A DNA stretch of 64,000 bases from Dactylorhiza incarnata (GCA_033032865.1 JAWHQI010000028.1:4421001-4485000), one strand, 5' to 3'; positions 33,539 through 44,216 are shown, counted from the first letter of the stretch. The notes: generated by a model not told the origin, from the sequence alone. A program made the numbers and translations.

Positions 33539-34512
33539 GAATTCATGAAAAATAATTTTCAAATAAAATAATTGAACGTTATTTGTATGATTTAGAAGCG
33601 TAACAATGAGTATTTTCATACTTCAAAATTTTAATATTTGCCACAATTTAATTTCGGTGACAATCTTTTTAAAATAACAATAATAATAATGTTATTTACC
33701 ATATCCACGAAATATCAGCAATTTATTCAACCGCTACTTCTTGTCATTTCAATACTAGCCGCTAAGTTTTCATAAAAATTCCTGCTTGATATAAATGGTG
33801 TGCTTGTTTCGGCGGTGAGGGTTGTAGCGGGGAATGAAAGTGTTGGCAATGAGAGCGTTGACAATGGAGTGATGAGAAATAGAGGGGCTGACTGCGGTCT
33901 CGATAAAAAAATTTAAAATAACATTTTAATAAAATTTTTTAGGGTTTGCATTTTCCTCCCAATGGAGATTGGAGCAAAAACGCCCAAACCAACATAACCA
34001 AAGTAAAGTGAGTTGAGTTATAAAACAACTCTGATTCTGTGATTACTTCAACTTTCCTTTTACAAAATTTTCTCCTGAACTACGGCTAATATCGAATACT
34101 CGTAAAATATTCAAAATTATTTTAATGATTTATAAAGCATTTGAAGATAAATAAATGAATCAGAAACGAAGTGATTCCATTTTTAAAACACAATCTATGT
34201 TACAATTAATTTTAGCTTTAAGAAGTTAAATTACTTGCATCGGATATTATTTATTTATACAAGAGCAATATTTTAAATAATATTTTCAATATATTTTTCA
34301 ATAAAATTTAGAATATGTTTTTCAATAATAATTAGGCTATTTTTTCCCGCCCTTATAGCTTGATTAGGATTGTCAAAATAAAATGTAAGATTTTATTTCC
34401 TAAAAAAAGCTTATGTCCCATTATAAAACCCCGTTAGTTCTGCGCGCTCTCCAAATCAAAGCTGTCTTGAAATCAAAGCAGAAGAATGTCGAGGAAGAAG
34501 CTCACTTTGGCG
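33539..34512 (+). pseudogene. MADS 5' flank plus stub, array copy 7
   Basis: The start codon is at 34486. Codon 2 is changed to Ser (MSRKKLTLA), then TAG. Confidence 0.92.
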
Positions 34513-36037
34513 TAGTCGTGCGCATAAGGCCTGGCAGGCCTAGGCTTGGCCAAGGCCTGCAAGGTCCGGGCTTTTACTAGTCCAGGCCCAGTCCTGGGCC
34601 TGACTTTTGCCAGGCCCAGGCCGGTCTCAGACCCTCCTTGCAAAAGAGGGTCTGGAAGGGCCTATCGGCCAGGCCCCGGCCGGGCCTGGGCTAAGCCTGG
34701 GCTTGGTTAAAACTTAAAATCATGTGCTGACATTAATGTCAGCCATTTCTTTTAAGTTCTTTATTAAAAATTAATATTTTCTTTTAAAATATAACATATT
34801 TTATTATTATAAAAATAAGTTTTACTAAATTTTAAATTTAGAGAAATTAAGTTTTTAATGAAAAAAATATATTTAACCAAAGCACATCTACAATATATTT
34901 TGACCAAATATAAATAAAAAGAATTTTTTTTATTAATATTATCAAGATTGACGTACAAAATTTTAAAAACATAAAACTTTTACTTGCATTAATAAGTCCA
35001 AAACTAAACATTAAATTAAAATACTACAACTTAAAAAATCTTAAATGTCCAAATATTACATTGAAAAATAGTAATAATCAGACTTCATCGTTTAAATCCA
35101 ATGTACTTAAGTCTTCTTCAACCTCCGATGAGCTATCTTCGATATAGGCAGTGTGTTGTTCTCGGTTCTGCGCATCCAAGTAGTCTTGTAGCAAATGCAA
35201 ATCTCTAGCTACTCTTCGTTAAGTCGACTCTGACGTTCGTTCAAAATCCCGCCACTTAAAGAAAAAGCAGATTCCGAAGCTACTGTACTAGCTTGGATAG
35301 TTAGAATATCTTGGGCCATTAAGGCCAAAATAGGATACGCATTCGCTTTATTTTTCCACCATTCTAAGATATTAAAATTTTCAACTTCAATATCACTCAT
35401 AAAATCTCTAAAATGTATTTTAGTATATAATCCTAACTCATTTAACGTACTAGCTGTTCGTGATTTTTTTCTAGACGCGATTTCAAAAATGACATTTTTT
35501 AAAATATCGGTGGTTTGAGTGCGTGTAATATCATTTCTCGGTCGCGAGCCAAATAATTCATAATAATGATTATAAAAATTTGTAAAACTTATATTAAAAT
35601 TTGAAACGTAAGTATCTTCATAATCCGACGAATTTAAATCTAAGTGCAAATTATTATTTATTTTATCTAAAAGATTTTCGACGCCTTCTACACCTAATAA
35701 AGGAATTAAAGCTGCGGCACATGAAAACATAGGAGGCATTTCTCTATAATATTTTAAAATTTTAGTTTCCATTATTTCAATTACCGGGCGCCACAATATA
35801 TTTTGTTTAAAATGATTAAATATTCTTGTTATAATTACAAAATTTTCGATAACGAGAGGACTAGTAGGATAATACACTAGATAAAAATACGGTCATTCAG
35901 TGAAAACATTCTAATAAAAGCATATATTCTTCTATAATTTTCCAATCATTATCGGTTAAATTAAGATTTGTTATAGATGAATAAAATTCCATTTGTAGTG
36001 TTTTTGGCGCACTGTTCTTTTTAACATTTTGTAAGTT
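34513..36037 (-). mobile_element. hAT end with antisense transposase fragment, array copy 7
   Basis: A 222-codon open stretch (35877-35209) contains the dimerisation region and breaks at a one-base loss near 35186. The terminal stop is at about 35078. The GC-rich end and hairpins are as in the other copies. Confidence 0.9.
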
Positions 36038-36718
36038 GAATTCATGGAAAATAATTTTTAAATAAAATAATTGAATGTTATTTGTATGATTTAGAAGCGT
36101 AACAATGAGTATTTTCATACTTCAAAATTTTAATATTTGCCACAATTTAATTTCTGTGACAATCTTTTTAAAATAACAATAATAATAATGCTATTTACCA
36201 TATCCACGAAATATCATCAATTTATGCAACCGCTACTTCTTGTCATTTCAATACTAGCCGCTAAGTTTTCATAAAAATCTCTGCTTGATATAATTGGTGT
36301 GCTTGTTTCTGCGGTGAGGGTTGTAGCGGGGAATGAAAGTGTTGGCAATGAGAACGTTGACAATGGAGTGATGAGAAATAGAGGGGCTGACTGCGGACTC
36401 AAAAAAAAAATTTAAAATAACATTTTGATAATTTTTTTTAGGGTTTGCATTTTCCTCCCAATGGAGATTGGAGCAAAACGCCCAAACCAACATAACCAAA
36501 GTGAAGTGAGTTGAGTTGTAAAACAGCTCTGATTTTGTGATTGCTTCAACTTTCCTTTTACAAAATTTTCTCATTAACTACGGCTAATATCGAAAACTCG
36601 TACAAAATTCAAAATTATTTTAATGATTTATAAAGCATTTGAAGATAAATAAATGAATCAGAAATGAAGTGATTCCATTTTCAAAACACAATCTATGTTA
36701 CAATTAATTTTAGCTTTT
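36038..36718 (+). pseudogene. MADS 5' flank, array copy 8, truncated
   Basis: The last flank matches the others up to ATTTTAGCTTTT and then breaks at 36718, before the TATA box and start codon. The right edge of the original insertion (rest of the hAT element and of the MADS gene) is therefore missing. Confidence 0.9.
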
Positions 36719-36872
36719 AAATAATCCTTACAAGGTCAGTTATTTTAGGTGATTGTTATGTGCAAATTCATTTTAGCTATGAGCAAACCAATTTAATAAT
36801 AAAAATTTATTATAAAATTAATTAAGAAAATGCTCTAAACTAGATATGTGAAAACCAAATAAAAGCCAATTC

Positions 36873-36991
36873 TCACCAATCCTGCCACTTGAGCTTCTCA
36901 ACGTGCTGGCTGAGCAGTTCGATGCGAAGGAAGAGAGTGAAACCTTTGCCGGCGGTACTGTTAGACCTAATGTAATCCAGCTGCCCGACGC
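36873..36991 (-). pseudogene. Orphan terminal exon of an unrecognised host gene
   Basis: On the minus strand a good splice acceptor (pyrimidine tract ending TTTATCAG at 36992) is followed by 39 open codons to a TGA at 36875-36873. The translation includes GQLDYIRSNSTAGKGFTLF and LSQHVEKLKWQDW. GC content is higher than in the surroundings. I do not recognise the protein. It lies between the broken end of the array and a copia LTR, with no matching upstream exon in the window, so it is probably a stranded fragment of a gene cut by the copia element or carried in by rearrangement. The intron phase and acceptor are direct observations; the exon call is inference. Confidence 0.45.
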
Positions 36992-37067
36992 CTGATAAAG
37001 ACAGAAGAAAGACATTTCATCTCAAAGGAAACATAAAGACAAATGTCTGAGTATATACCTACTCGAG

Positions 37068-37242
37068 TGTTAGCCTTGTATCTTATCTTTACTGCTTGAT
37101 GATAAAATATGTAATGATGTAAATCAGTAATGATGTCACTGTTTACAAGTTATATATATGCATGTACTCTTATAAATTAAGAGAGCAATAAAAACTTATT
37201 CAAGTTTTCTTTCTGCCAAAAATACTTCTTCCATCTTTAACA
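37068..37242 (+). repeat. Short copia LTR (175 bp)
   Basis: Begins TGTTAGCC and ends TTTAACA, with TGTTA/TAACA inverted ends, immediately before a tRNA-Met primer site. It contains a TATATATA stretch near 37150. Its exact left edge is inferred from the end motif only, as no second LTR remains. Confidence 0.65.
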
Positions 37243-37243
37243 T

Positions 37244-37255
37244 TGGTATCAAAGC
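37244..37255 (+). promoter_or_regulatory. Primer binding site, initiator tRNA-Met
   Basis: TGGTATCAAAGC, one mismatch from the usual complement to initiator tRNA-Met, one base after the LTR end. Confidence 0.8.
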
Positions 37256-37329
37256 TTGCCATCAGAATTTTCTATAGGATCTGTTCCTGTTTATCTGTTC
37301 TTTCTTTCTCTGTGAGGTGTTTTCATCAT

Positions 37330-38890
37330 ATGGCTTCCTCCTCTTCATCTACCTTATCAACTTTCCAAAGCACACAACATGGAGTTCTAATATTCGATAG
37401 TGAAAATTATAATCAATGGCACATTCAAATGAAAACATTGTTCTTATCTCAAGGATTGTGGTCCATAGTAACAGAGGGTTATGATAAACCCACTGTCAAA
37501 CATCCATTAAGCGGTTGGGAGGCTACAACTGCAAAAGATTACGTTGAAAATATCAAGAGATAGAGATGCAAAAGCACTACTCTATATTCAACAGGGAGTA
37601 AGTAGATCCATATTCCCACGTATCATAGCAGCTGAATCATCTCAAGATGCCTGGATGTCATTACAAATAGAATTCAAAGGGTCGGACAGGATAATTATAA
37701 TCAAATTACAGTCAGCTTGGACAGAGTTTGATAACTTGCAGATGAAAGACAGTGAAACAATTACTACCTTCTTCTCCAGCTTAGGTATGTTAATAAATGA
37801 TATCAGAACTCTTGGAGATAAAATAGAAGACAAGCTATAGTAGTATTAAAAGTGCTAAGGAACTTTCCATCAAAGTATAATCAAATAGTTATGGCTTTAG
37901 AAGAAGGGAAAGATTTTAATAACTATTCTCTTCTTGAACTTAGAAGTTCCCTTCAAGCAAAATGAAGAACGCCTGAATAGGTTTAATATCCCTACTGAAC
38001 AAGCTTTACAAACTAAATTTAGTAAAAATAAAGCTCCAGTATTGGAATTAAACACAGCTATGAACTTTACCAGAGGAAGTTCAAGAGGTCCTGCAAGAGG
38101 AAGATTTAATTCTAGAGGAAGAGACGGCAGAGGAGGAAGATACAACTCTAGTTATATGGAAAATCCAAATCAGACTTATGTTGATAAGTCAAACCAAAAC
38201 CATGGTGACAAAAACAATCAATATTGTGTGGTGTGCAAACGGACAAATCATGACGTAAAAGATTGTTTTTATAAATGCAAGACATGTAAAAATCCATTTC
38301 ACCTTGATAAAGACTGTTGGAGTAAGAACAAACAACAAAATCATCATACAGAAGTGCCACTCACTGATGAGGATTATCCAGATAGAATGTTCTATTCTTG
38401 TCTTTCAACAGAAAATGATAAAAAGGATGTTTGGGTTGTAGACAGTGGATGCTCTAACCATATGAGCAATAATAGAGAGAGCTTTATAGAAATACTCCCA
38501 GTCAAATCAGCTGAAGTTTTCATGGGAGATGGCAAAACATTACAAATAGAAGGAAAAGGTAACATATCTGTATGCAGTACTCAAGGTAAAACAAAGATAA
38601 TATATGATGTGTTGTATGTACATCAATTAGCTCAAAACTTGTTAAATGTTGGACAACTAATTGAAAATGGACACAAGGTAATCTTTGAAGCTAAATGTTG
38701 TCATATTGTTGATAGCTCCACACATCAACTTATAACATTAGTACCAATGGGAACAAATTAAATTTTCCCATTGCTAATGCACTACAACACAGCTTTTGTA
38801 AGCAAGCAGAATGATGAAGCTGACTCTTTATTATGGCACCAAAGGTATGGGCACTTAAAATTTGACTCTTTATTATGCACAATATGTTAA
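37330..38890 (+). pseudogene. Ty1/copia gag-protease relic, 5' half of an element
   Basis: Gag starts at 37330 (MASSSSSTLSTFQ) with the copia gag tryptophan block (YNQWHIQMKTLFL). It shifts frame near 37555, continues as KALLYIQQGVSRSIFPRI, and shifts again near 37835 and 37930. Two CCHC zinc knuckles follow (CVVCKRTNHDVKDC and CKTCKNPFHLDKDC, 38229-38330), then the protease motif VWVVDSGCSNHMS near 38430. The pre-integrase region (LWHQRYGHLKFDS) near 38833 is in another frame, after a stop at 38759. Similarity ends at about 38890, where the duplicated MADS segment starts. Integrase, RT and 3' LTR are missing. At least three frameshifts make it dead. Confidence 0.88.
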
Positions 38891-39966
38891 TAAATAATTG
38901 AGGTCAATATTAAAAGTTGTCTCAAAATTACTAAGCTATTCAGGATTTATGTTCTATATTTCAAGACAAAAGTAGCAATTTTTTTATTAGATAACCAAGT
39001 ATTAGCAGGGGTATGAAATCACGGAAATTATTTAAAAATAAAATAATGGAATGTTATTTTTATGATTTAGAACCGTTACAATGAGTATTTTAATACTTTT
39101 AAATTTTATTATTTGCCACAATTTAATTTCTTTGACAATCTTTTTAAAATAATAATAATAATGCTATTTACCATAGCTCCAAAATATCGACAATTTATTC
39201 AACCGTTACTTCTTATCATTTTAAAATGAGCCGCTAAATTTTCATAAATATCTCTGCTTGATATAAAGGGTCTGCTTATTTCGGCGGTGAGAGTTGTAGC
39301 GGGGAATGAGAGCGTTGACAATGAAGTGGTGAGACATAGAGGGGATGGCTGCGGTCCAAAAAAGATCAAAAATGAAGTTTTGGAGCGGTGACAGTAGTAA
39401 TTTTTTTTAGTGTTTGCATTTTCCTCTCAATGGAGATGGAGCAAAAACGCCCAAACAAACATAACCAAAGTGAAGTGAGTTGAGTTGTAAAACGGATGTG
39501 ATTCTGTGATTGCTTCAACTTTTCTTGTACAAATTTTTCTCTTTAACTACGGCTAATATCCAATACTCATAAGAAATCCAAAATTATTTTAAAGATTTAT
39601 AAAGCATTCATTATTAAAACACAGTCTGCGTTACAATTAATTTTAGCTTAAAGTTATTAAAAAAAACGGCCAGTACCTTATTATAGAAAAAATAATCTAA
39701 AATGCATATACGTGGCAACAATAATTAATTAGAATAAATATTTTTAATGCATCAAAAATGCACCTTTTGATTTGTTATATGGAGTTGAATTACTTTACCT
39801 CCGACATTATTTATATTTATACAAAAACAATATTTTAAATAATATTATCAATAATTTATTTTTCAATAAAATCAAGAATATATTTTTGTCCCCGCCCTGA
39901 CAGCTTGATTGGGATTGTCAATATTAAATGTAAGAATTGATTTCCTAAAAAAAGTTTAGGTCCAAT

Positions 39967-39975
39967 TATATAAAA
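39967..39975 (+). promoter_or_regulatory. TATA box of MADS copy 1
   Basis: TATATAAAA, 58 bp before the start codon, which implies a leader of roughly 25-30 nt. The region from here to the start is strongly conserved with the other copy and with all array stubs. Confidence 0.7.
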
Positions 39976-40024
39976 GCCAGTTCTGCTCTCCAAATCAAAA
40001 CAGTCTTGAAATCTAAGCAGAAGA

Positions 40025-41077
40025 ATGCCGAGGAAGAAGCTCACTTTGGCGTACATCACCAATGGCGGCGCTCGAACGGCGGCGTTGAAAAAGCGTCGCC
40101 TCGGCCTACTGAAGAAGGCGCAGGAGCTCGCCATCCTCTGCGACGTGCCTGCCTGCGCCGTTCTGTACTCTCCGGGGGAGTCCGCGCCGGTGGTTTGGCC
40201 GTCGCCGGAGGTGGCGATGAGTCTATGCCTTAAGATCACCTCCACGGAAGGCTTCCTCAAGCCTAACACTACCATGAACCGGGAGAAGCTCCACCTGAAG
40301 CGACTGGCAAATGTGCGCGCAGGGTATAGCCGCGTCATCGCCGAAAATGCCGACCTTTTCGGCGAAGTTGTCCTCCGCGGGTGCGTCTCAGGCCGCCCGT
40401 TTTCAAATCTGAACTTTCACGAGCTCCAGTCCGTTAGCGGCGCGCTCTCTCGTCGGGCTCAGGCGGTGGACACCTGGATTCGGAAGATGTCGGAAGGTGC
40501 CGGCGAGGGTGCCCTGCAGACATCACCGCTTCCCCTGTTGACGCCGTCCGTGAAAGAAACCGTCGGACAGGACGGCGCAGAGGCATTTGACGCGTTGCAT
40601 ACAGAATGCTCTTGGATGGACGGCGTCGGCCAGGCAGCGCCGCCGGGGTGCGATCAGCCCGAGATTTACAGCGTGGAGAAATGGACGGATGATTTTGACC
40701 CGGCGGAGTGGGATGTCTTCCATGGTTCAGAGATGGAGTGGAATGTCTTCCCAGCTGGTTCCCCGCCTCCATCACCGCCTCTCCAGAACCCTGCTCCCCT
40801 GTTTTCTCTCCAGAATCCTGCTCCCCTGTTTTCTCCTCCGATGGTCGACGGGGGCGTTGGGTTCAAAGGTGCGTCGGAGATTGACGAGGCTTTAGAACAT
40901 CAGTGGTGTTCGACGGGCTCGGAAGGCGGCGGCGGTGATGCAGCGCAGGCGGCGGCCTACGATGTTACGGACATTGGCGGTGACGGGACATCCGCGGAAA
41001 TGTTTACCTCGGAGTCGGAGCCGGAGATGGAGACCTATAATTCCTTTACCTGGGACGAGTTCTTTGCCTCCTTCTAA
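40025..41077 (+). CDS. Type I (M-gamma) MADS-box transcription factor, copy 1
   Basis: Predicted nuclear DNA-binding protein of 350 residues, intronless. Residues 1-60 are the MADS domain: PRKKLTLAYI at the start, KKRRLGLLKKAQELAILCDV in the middle, then CAVLYSPGE and VVWPS. This is the pattern of the AGL80/PHERES1-type M-gamma clade, whose members act in the female gametophyte and endosperm, usually as heterodimers. No K domain is seen, as expected for type I. Residues 80-155 look helical. The C-terminal half is acidic and proline-rich, with a short repeat (QNPAPLF twice) and a terminal FTWDEFFASF. The ATG is supported by the TATA spacing and by conservation with copy 2 and the array stubs. 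Base composition (GC-rich coding in AT-rich flanks) agrees with a real gene. The exact orthologue cannot be named without a tree. Confidence 0.93.
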   Translation: MPRKKLTLAYITNGGARTAALKKRRLGLLKKAQELAILCDVPACAVLYSPGESAPVVWPSPEVAMSLCLKITSTEGFLKPNTTMNREKLHLKRLANVRAGYSRVIAENADLFGEVVLRGCVSGRPFSNLNFHELQSVSGALSRRAQAVDTWIRKMSEGAGEGALQTSPLPLLTPSVKETVGQDGAEAFDALHTECSWMDGVGQAAPPGCDQPEIYSVEKWTDDFDPAEWDVFHGSEMEWNVFPAGSPPPSPPLQNPAPLFSLQNPAPLFSPPMVDGGVGFKGASEIDEALEHQWCSTGSEGGGGDAAQAAAYDVTDIGGDGTSAEMFTSESEPEMETYNSFTWDEFFASF

Positions 41078-41086
41078 GCAATTATT

Positions 41087-41092
41087 AATAAA
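41087..41092 (+). terminator. Polyadenylation signal of MADS copy 1
   Basis: AATAAA ten bases after the stop codon, with a second AATAAA about 16 bp on. The position is close to the stop, as in copy 2 (62151). Confidence 0.55.
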
Positions 41093-41649
41093 ATGAATGT
41101 AAAATAAAAACAGGTGCATTTATGGAGATAGAATTTGATGTGTATTTAGAGTTATGAAATCTTCTCTAATACCAGTCTACTTAGATAATCAATAATGCCT
41201 CTTCTTGTCTTCTTCTTCTTCTTCTTAAATAAGTAATCCGCATTTTCAATTCCGTTTTATTTATTCTTTACATCAAATTTAATTTTGCACATTTTGTAAG
41301 ATTATTTTTTTATGGGGAAAATACATTTAGGAAAAATATATTTTTATACATTTAAGAATTCCTCAAGACGCTTCTCAAATATATTTTTATTAAATTTAGA
41401 ACTTAGATCAATATTATTTATCCCTATTCAATTCAAATAATTATTGATAATTATACAAATATGCATATAAAAATATTATTAATACCACACTCATAAATTT
41501 ATTTATGAAAAATTGAAAATTTTATAATAATAATAATAATAATCTCTTTGATACACCGGGTATCAAAATTTAATCAGAATATCTTTAAATACTTTACACT
41601 ACGACATGTGTTATTTTTCATCATCATCATAAAGACATTCATTATTCTA

Positions 41650-42515
41650 GGGCAATGTTATAAGCACACCGATTATGACTATTGACCGCCAAATTATAAT
41701 GACACATCAAAACATATTATTTTCACACTGATAAGTTATTGACACATCAAATCTACTTTTTAAATTTAGATGTCGCTCTCTCTCAGCAAGCTATGAATGG
41801 TTAAGTTGATCCTCCTTTCTCGACAAATCTGAGTGAAGGTCGAAATCACCTTATGCATCTGTTGCACTTCTCTCTAAGTGAAATCAGACAAAAAGATGAT
41901 TGAAATCCTCTCTTTAGGATCTGAAGTTTCTTCCTGAATATGGTAGAATAGCCCCTGGTGAGTATGAGCAACCATGAAATTGATCCAGTGAAGATCTCCG
42001 AAACCATGTATTCCAAATCTAGAAAAGCAGGTGCTCTGTGAATCATCCCTTCCAGTCTTCACCTTGATCGAAATTTGAGAGGTAGAATAAAGGAGGCTTC
42101 CCTCTCAAAGTCTCGTAACCTAGAAAAGCAGGGGAGGGGGAAAAGAAAAGAACCAGGCCCTGGCTTCCAGATTGGCAAGATGAGGAGAACAACCAAGAAT
42201 CTATTTCTCCAATGGATCTGATTTTTCTAGATCTTTGTCGAGCGGGTGCAGGTCTTCCACTTCCTTCAGAAAACAAACGCACAGGTAGAGAGAAACACTG
42301 ATCTTACCGCAGGTACTAGAGGAGGCGTGGTCGGGGTCGGCCGGCGAACTGGAGCTCCGACAGCATCGGGGTCGGGTGGCGTCGAGGTCGCGAAACGGGG
42401 AGGGGGAGGTGTGCGCTTAACTAGTGAGGGTGTATGCTAATATTAGGATTTTGGTGTTATTTTCAGTTTTTTAGATGTGCTACTAGCCATAATGTGTGTG
42501 CTTAGAACATTGCCC
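41650..42515. mobile_element. 866-bp inverted-repeat DNA element with 8-bp target duplication
   Basis: Ends are GGGCAATGTTATAAGCACAC on the left and, inverted, GGGCAATGTTCTAAGCACAC on the right; the inverted repeats extend about 32 bp with four mismatches. TTATTCTA flanks both sides (41642-41649 and 42516-42523). The inside holds a gene-like GC-richer part (42050-42420) with no recognised protein, so it may be a non-autonomous element that captured host sequence. The 8-bp duplication suggests hAT; the GGG start would also fit a Mutator-like element whose usual 9-bp duplication has one change. Confidence 0.85.
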
Positions 42516-42587
42516 TTATTCTAAATGTAAGGGGATAAAATACTCATGCAAGCAGGTTTGCATTGCAGAAAATAATTGAGTGGAATG

Positions 42588-43236
42588 TGTACAACCCATA
42601 TTCATCGAGGGCAGGACCCATTCAAGGCCACGTAGGCAGAAGTCAAAGTCAAAGTCAAAGTCAAAGGTCAAAGCAGAAGCAAGAAGTCAAAGACTCAAGA
42701 CAAATCAGCCAGCAGGAGTAGTAGAAGGCCTAGAAGAGTATAGGTAAGCTCGCGCGAGTAGCCCTCATACTCGCCAAAAGGTGGGCGACCATAGGCGATA
42801 CTCGCCGAATCTAGACGAGATCCCCTCCATGTCGCATAATCGCCGGGTTGGCCTGGGCTATAAATTAGACCCCCCCTCCCCTTTGGTTTTCCTATAAATA
42901 GGACCCTAGGGGTACTGAGATTGGCACCTGAACTTGAGCTTTCAGAACCCAACTTTCGAATTCTTGGACCCGTCATCCTTGGCCGTCACTCTTGATACTC
43001 GCCAAGTCGGTGCCTTCTTTGTACCCTGCTCGGCTATCTTTGGTTGTGGATGGGAAGTCTCTTCTGAGCTTCCGGGTACGTGGTGGGACCTCCCTGCCAC
43101 AGCACCTGGGGTCCTGTTGTTACCGTTATAGTTCCTCCACCGTTGCCAGTGAAGCCATCTAGGTCGGACTGCTGGACGAGTAGCCTCCGGCTGCATTGAT
43201 CTGAATCTTGGAGCTAGGATTTTCCTGGCTTCAACA
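42588..43236 (+). repeat. Ty3/gypsy (Tat-like) LTR, copy 2
   Basis: Starts TGTACAACCCATATTC and ends GGCTTCAACA. Matches copy 1 at 17237-18252 minus its nested element. TATAAATA lies at 42893; GGCGA/TCGCC inverted motifs lie upstream at 42730-42850. AGTCAA is repeated in tandem near 42632-42672. Confidence 0.9.
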
Positions 43237-43237
43237 C

Positions 43238-43258
43238 TTTGGTGCGGTTACCGTGGAT
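43238..43258 (+). promoter_or_regulatory. Degraded primer binding site, tRNA-Asp type
   Basis: TTTGGTGCGGTTACCGTGG, similar with several mismatches to the tRNA-Asp complement used by many plant Ty3/gypsy elements. Follows the LTR directly. Confidence 0.6.
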
Positions 43259-43294
43259 CATAGCCAGAGGGAGAAAATTTGGTGAGAAGGCGAG

Positions 43295-44216
43295 ATGGTC
43301 GAAGTCGGCGACCATGAGGGAGCTGCGGGGAACTCGGCGGGAGGAGGCGAGTTCGTGACGCGAGCAAATTTCGAGGAGTTCGCGCGTCGTTTGGAGTGGA
43401 CTATGCAAGCAGTGCTCCCTCCTCGCACAGAGTGCTCGACGACCTTGCCTCATCATGTGACTCTGTCCGAGGATGGTGGTCCCGCTCAGCGAGCAGGAAA
43501 GGAGCATATGGAGGAGGAGCCAGAGAGACCAAGGAGGTCGCAGTTCTATCAGCAGAGCTCGCAGGGAATTCGATTCTGCGAGATGGAGGACCAGGCAAGG
43601 TCCCGTGATACTCGGACATATGACGAGTATGAAGGTGTTGCTCGCCAGGCCGAGGATCGTTGCCTGTCAGGTGGGGGGAGCCCATTCAGTGAGGATATTC
43701 TTGCTGCTCCTGTGCCGGAAGGGTTCAGGGAGCCCGTGATGAGTTACTATTTTGGGAGGGATGACCTTGTCTGACACCTCCAGTGGTTCAAAGATGTAGT
43801 CTCCATTCGAACCATGTCGGACGCTTTCAAGTGCAGGCTCTTTGCCATCACCTTCCGAGGAAAGGCCAGGGACTGGTTTCACCAGCTAGCAGCAGGTTCC
43901 ATCTACTACTTTGAAGACTTGCGCCGAGGAGTGACGATGCGACTCGCCACGGCCAAGAAGAGGAAGAAGGAGGCAACAACCCTCTTCTATTTGGTGCAGG
44001 GAGTGCGGGAGACGTTGGGGAACTATATCGACCGCTTTTAGGAGGAAGTGTTGGACATCCAGGAGGTGGATGGCTTCACCCTACTGCTTGCCCTGACATT
44101 CGGCCTAAGGGAAGGCCTCTTCAAGCTGGAGATCAGCTGGGATCCTCGCATGTCCTATGAAGAGCTTATTTAAAGAGACAATAAGTTCGTTCAGTGGGAG
44201 GCCCCTAACGTGGCTT
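43295..44216 (+). pseudogene. Ty3/gypsy (Tat-like) gag relic
   Basis: The ATG at 43295 (MVEVGDHEGAAGNSAGG) opens a frame that is interrupted by a TGA at 43772, a TAG near 44039 and a TAA near 44172, but otherwise stays in register. The retrotransposon gag core is clear between 43814 and 44170: DAFKCRLFAITFRGKARDWF, FEDLRRGV, then FTLLLALTFGLREGLF and YEELI. Two of the stops (43772 and 44039) are compatible with single C-to-T changes. After 44216 an Arg/Glu-rich stretch continues in a shifted frame. Its function would be the structural capsid protein; this copy is defective. Confidence 0.85.

Larger units (their letters stand above)
18528..36718. repeat. Composite MADS-promoter/hAT tandem array, about 2.5-kb units
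   Basis: Equivalent MADS start codons occur at 19572, 22066, 24566, 27032, 29512, 31986 and 34486, giving spacings of 2494, 2500, 2466, 2480, 2474 and 2500. Each unit is a MADS 5' flank with TATA box and nine codons (about 0.97 kb), then about 1.5 kb of hAT sequence with an antisense transposase C-terminal fragment. The array begins with a longer MADS flank at 18528 and ends inside an eighth flank at 36718. The flanks align with those of the intact MADS genes at 40025 and 61083 but are closer to one another, so the source was a third paralogue. Confidence 0.95.
38895..41649 (+). repeat. Segmental duplication carrying MADS copy 1
   Basis: Aligns with 59961-62740 over its length: about 1.1 kb of 5' flank, the gene and about 0.6 kb of 3' flank. 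The left edge starts at AATTGAGGTCAATATTAAAA; the right edge coincides with the insertion of the 866-bp element at 41650. The coding regions are more alike than the flanks. Confidence 0.92.

Noticed and set aside
18528..36718. A tandem cluster of functional MADS or transposase genes
   Set aside because: Only nine MADS codons exist per unit and the transposase lacks its N-terminal half and carries stops and frameshifts.
40434..40866. Open frames opposite MADS copy 1 (and the same ones at 61461-61924)
   Set aside because: They mirror the GC-rich coding strand, have no motifs and appear in both copies only because the gene is duplicated.
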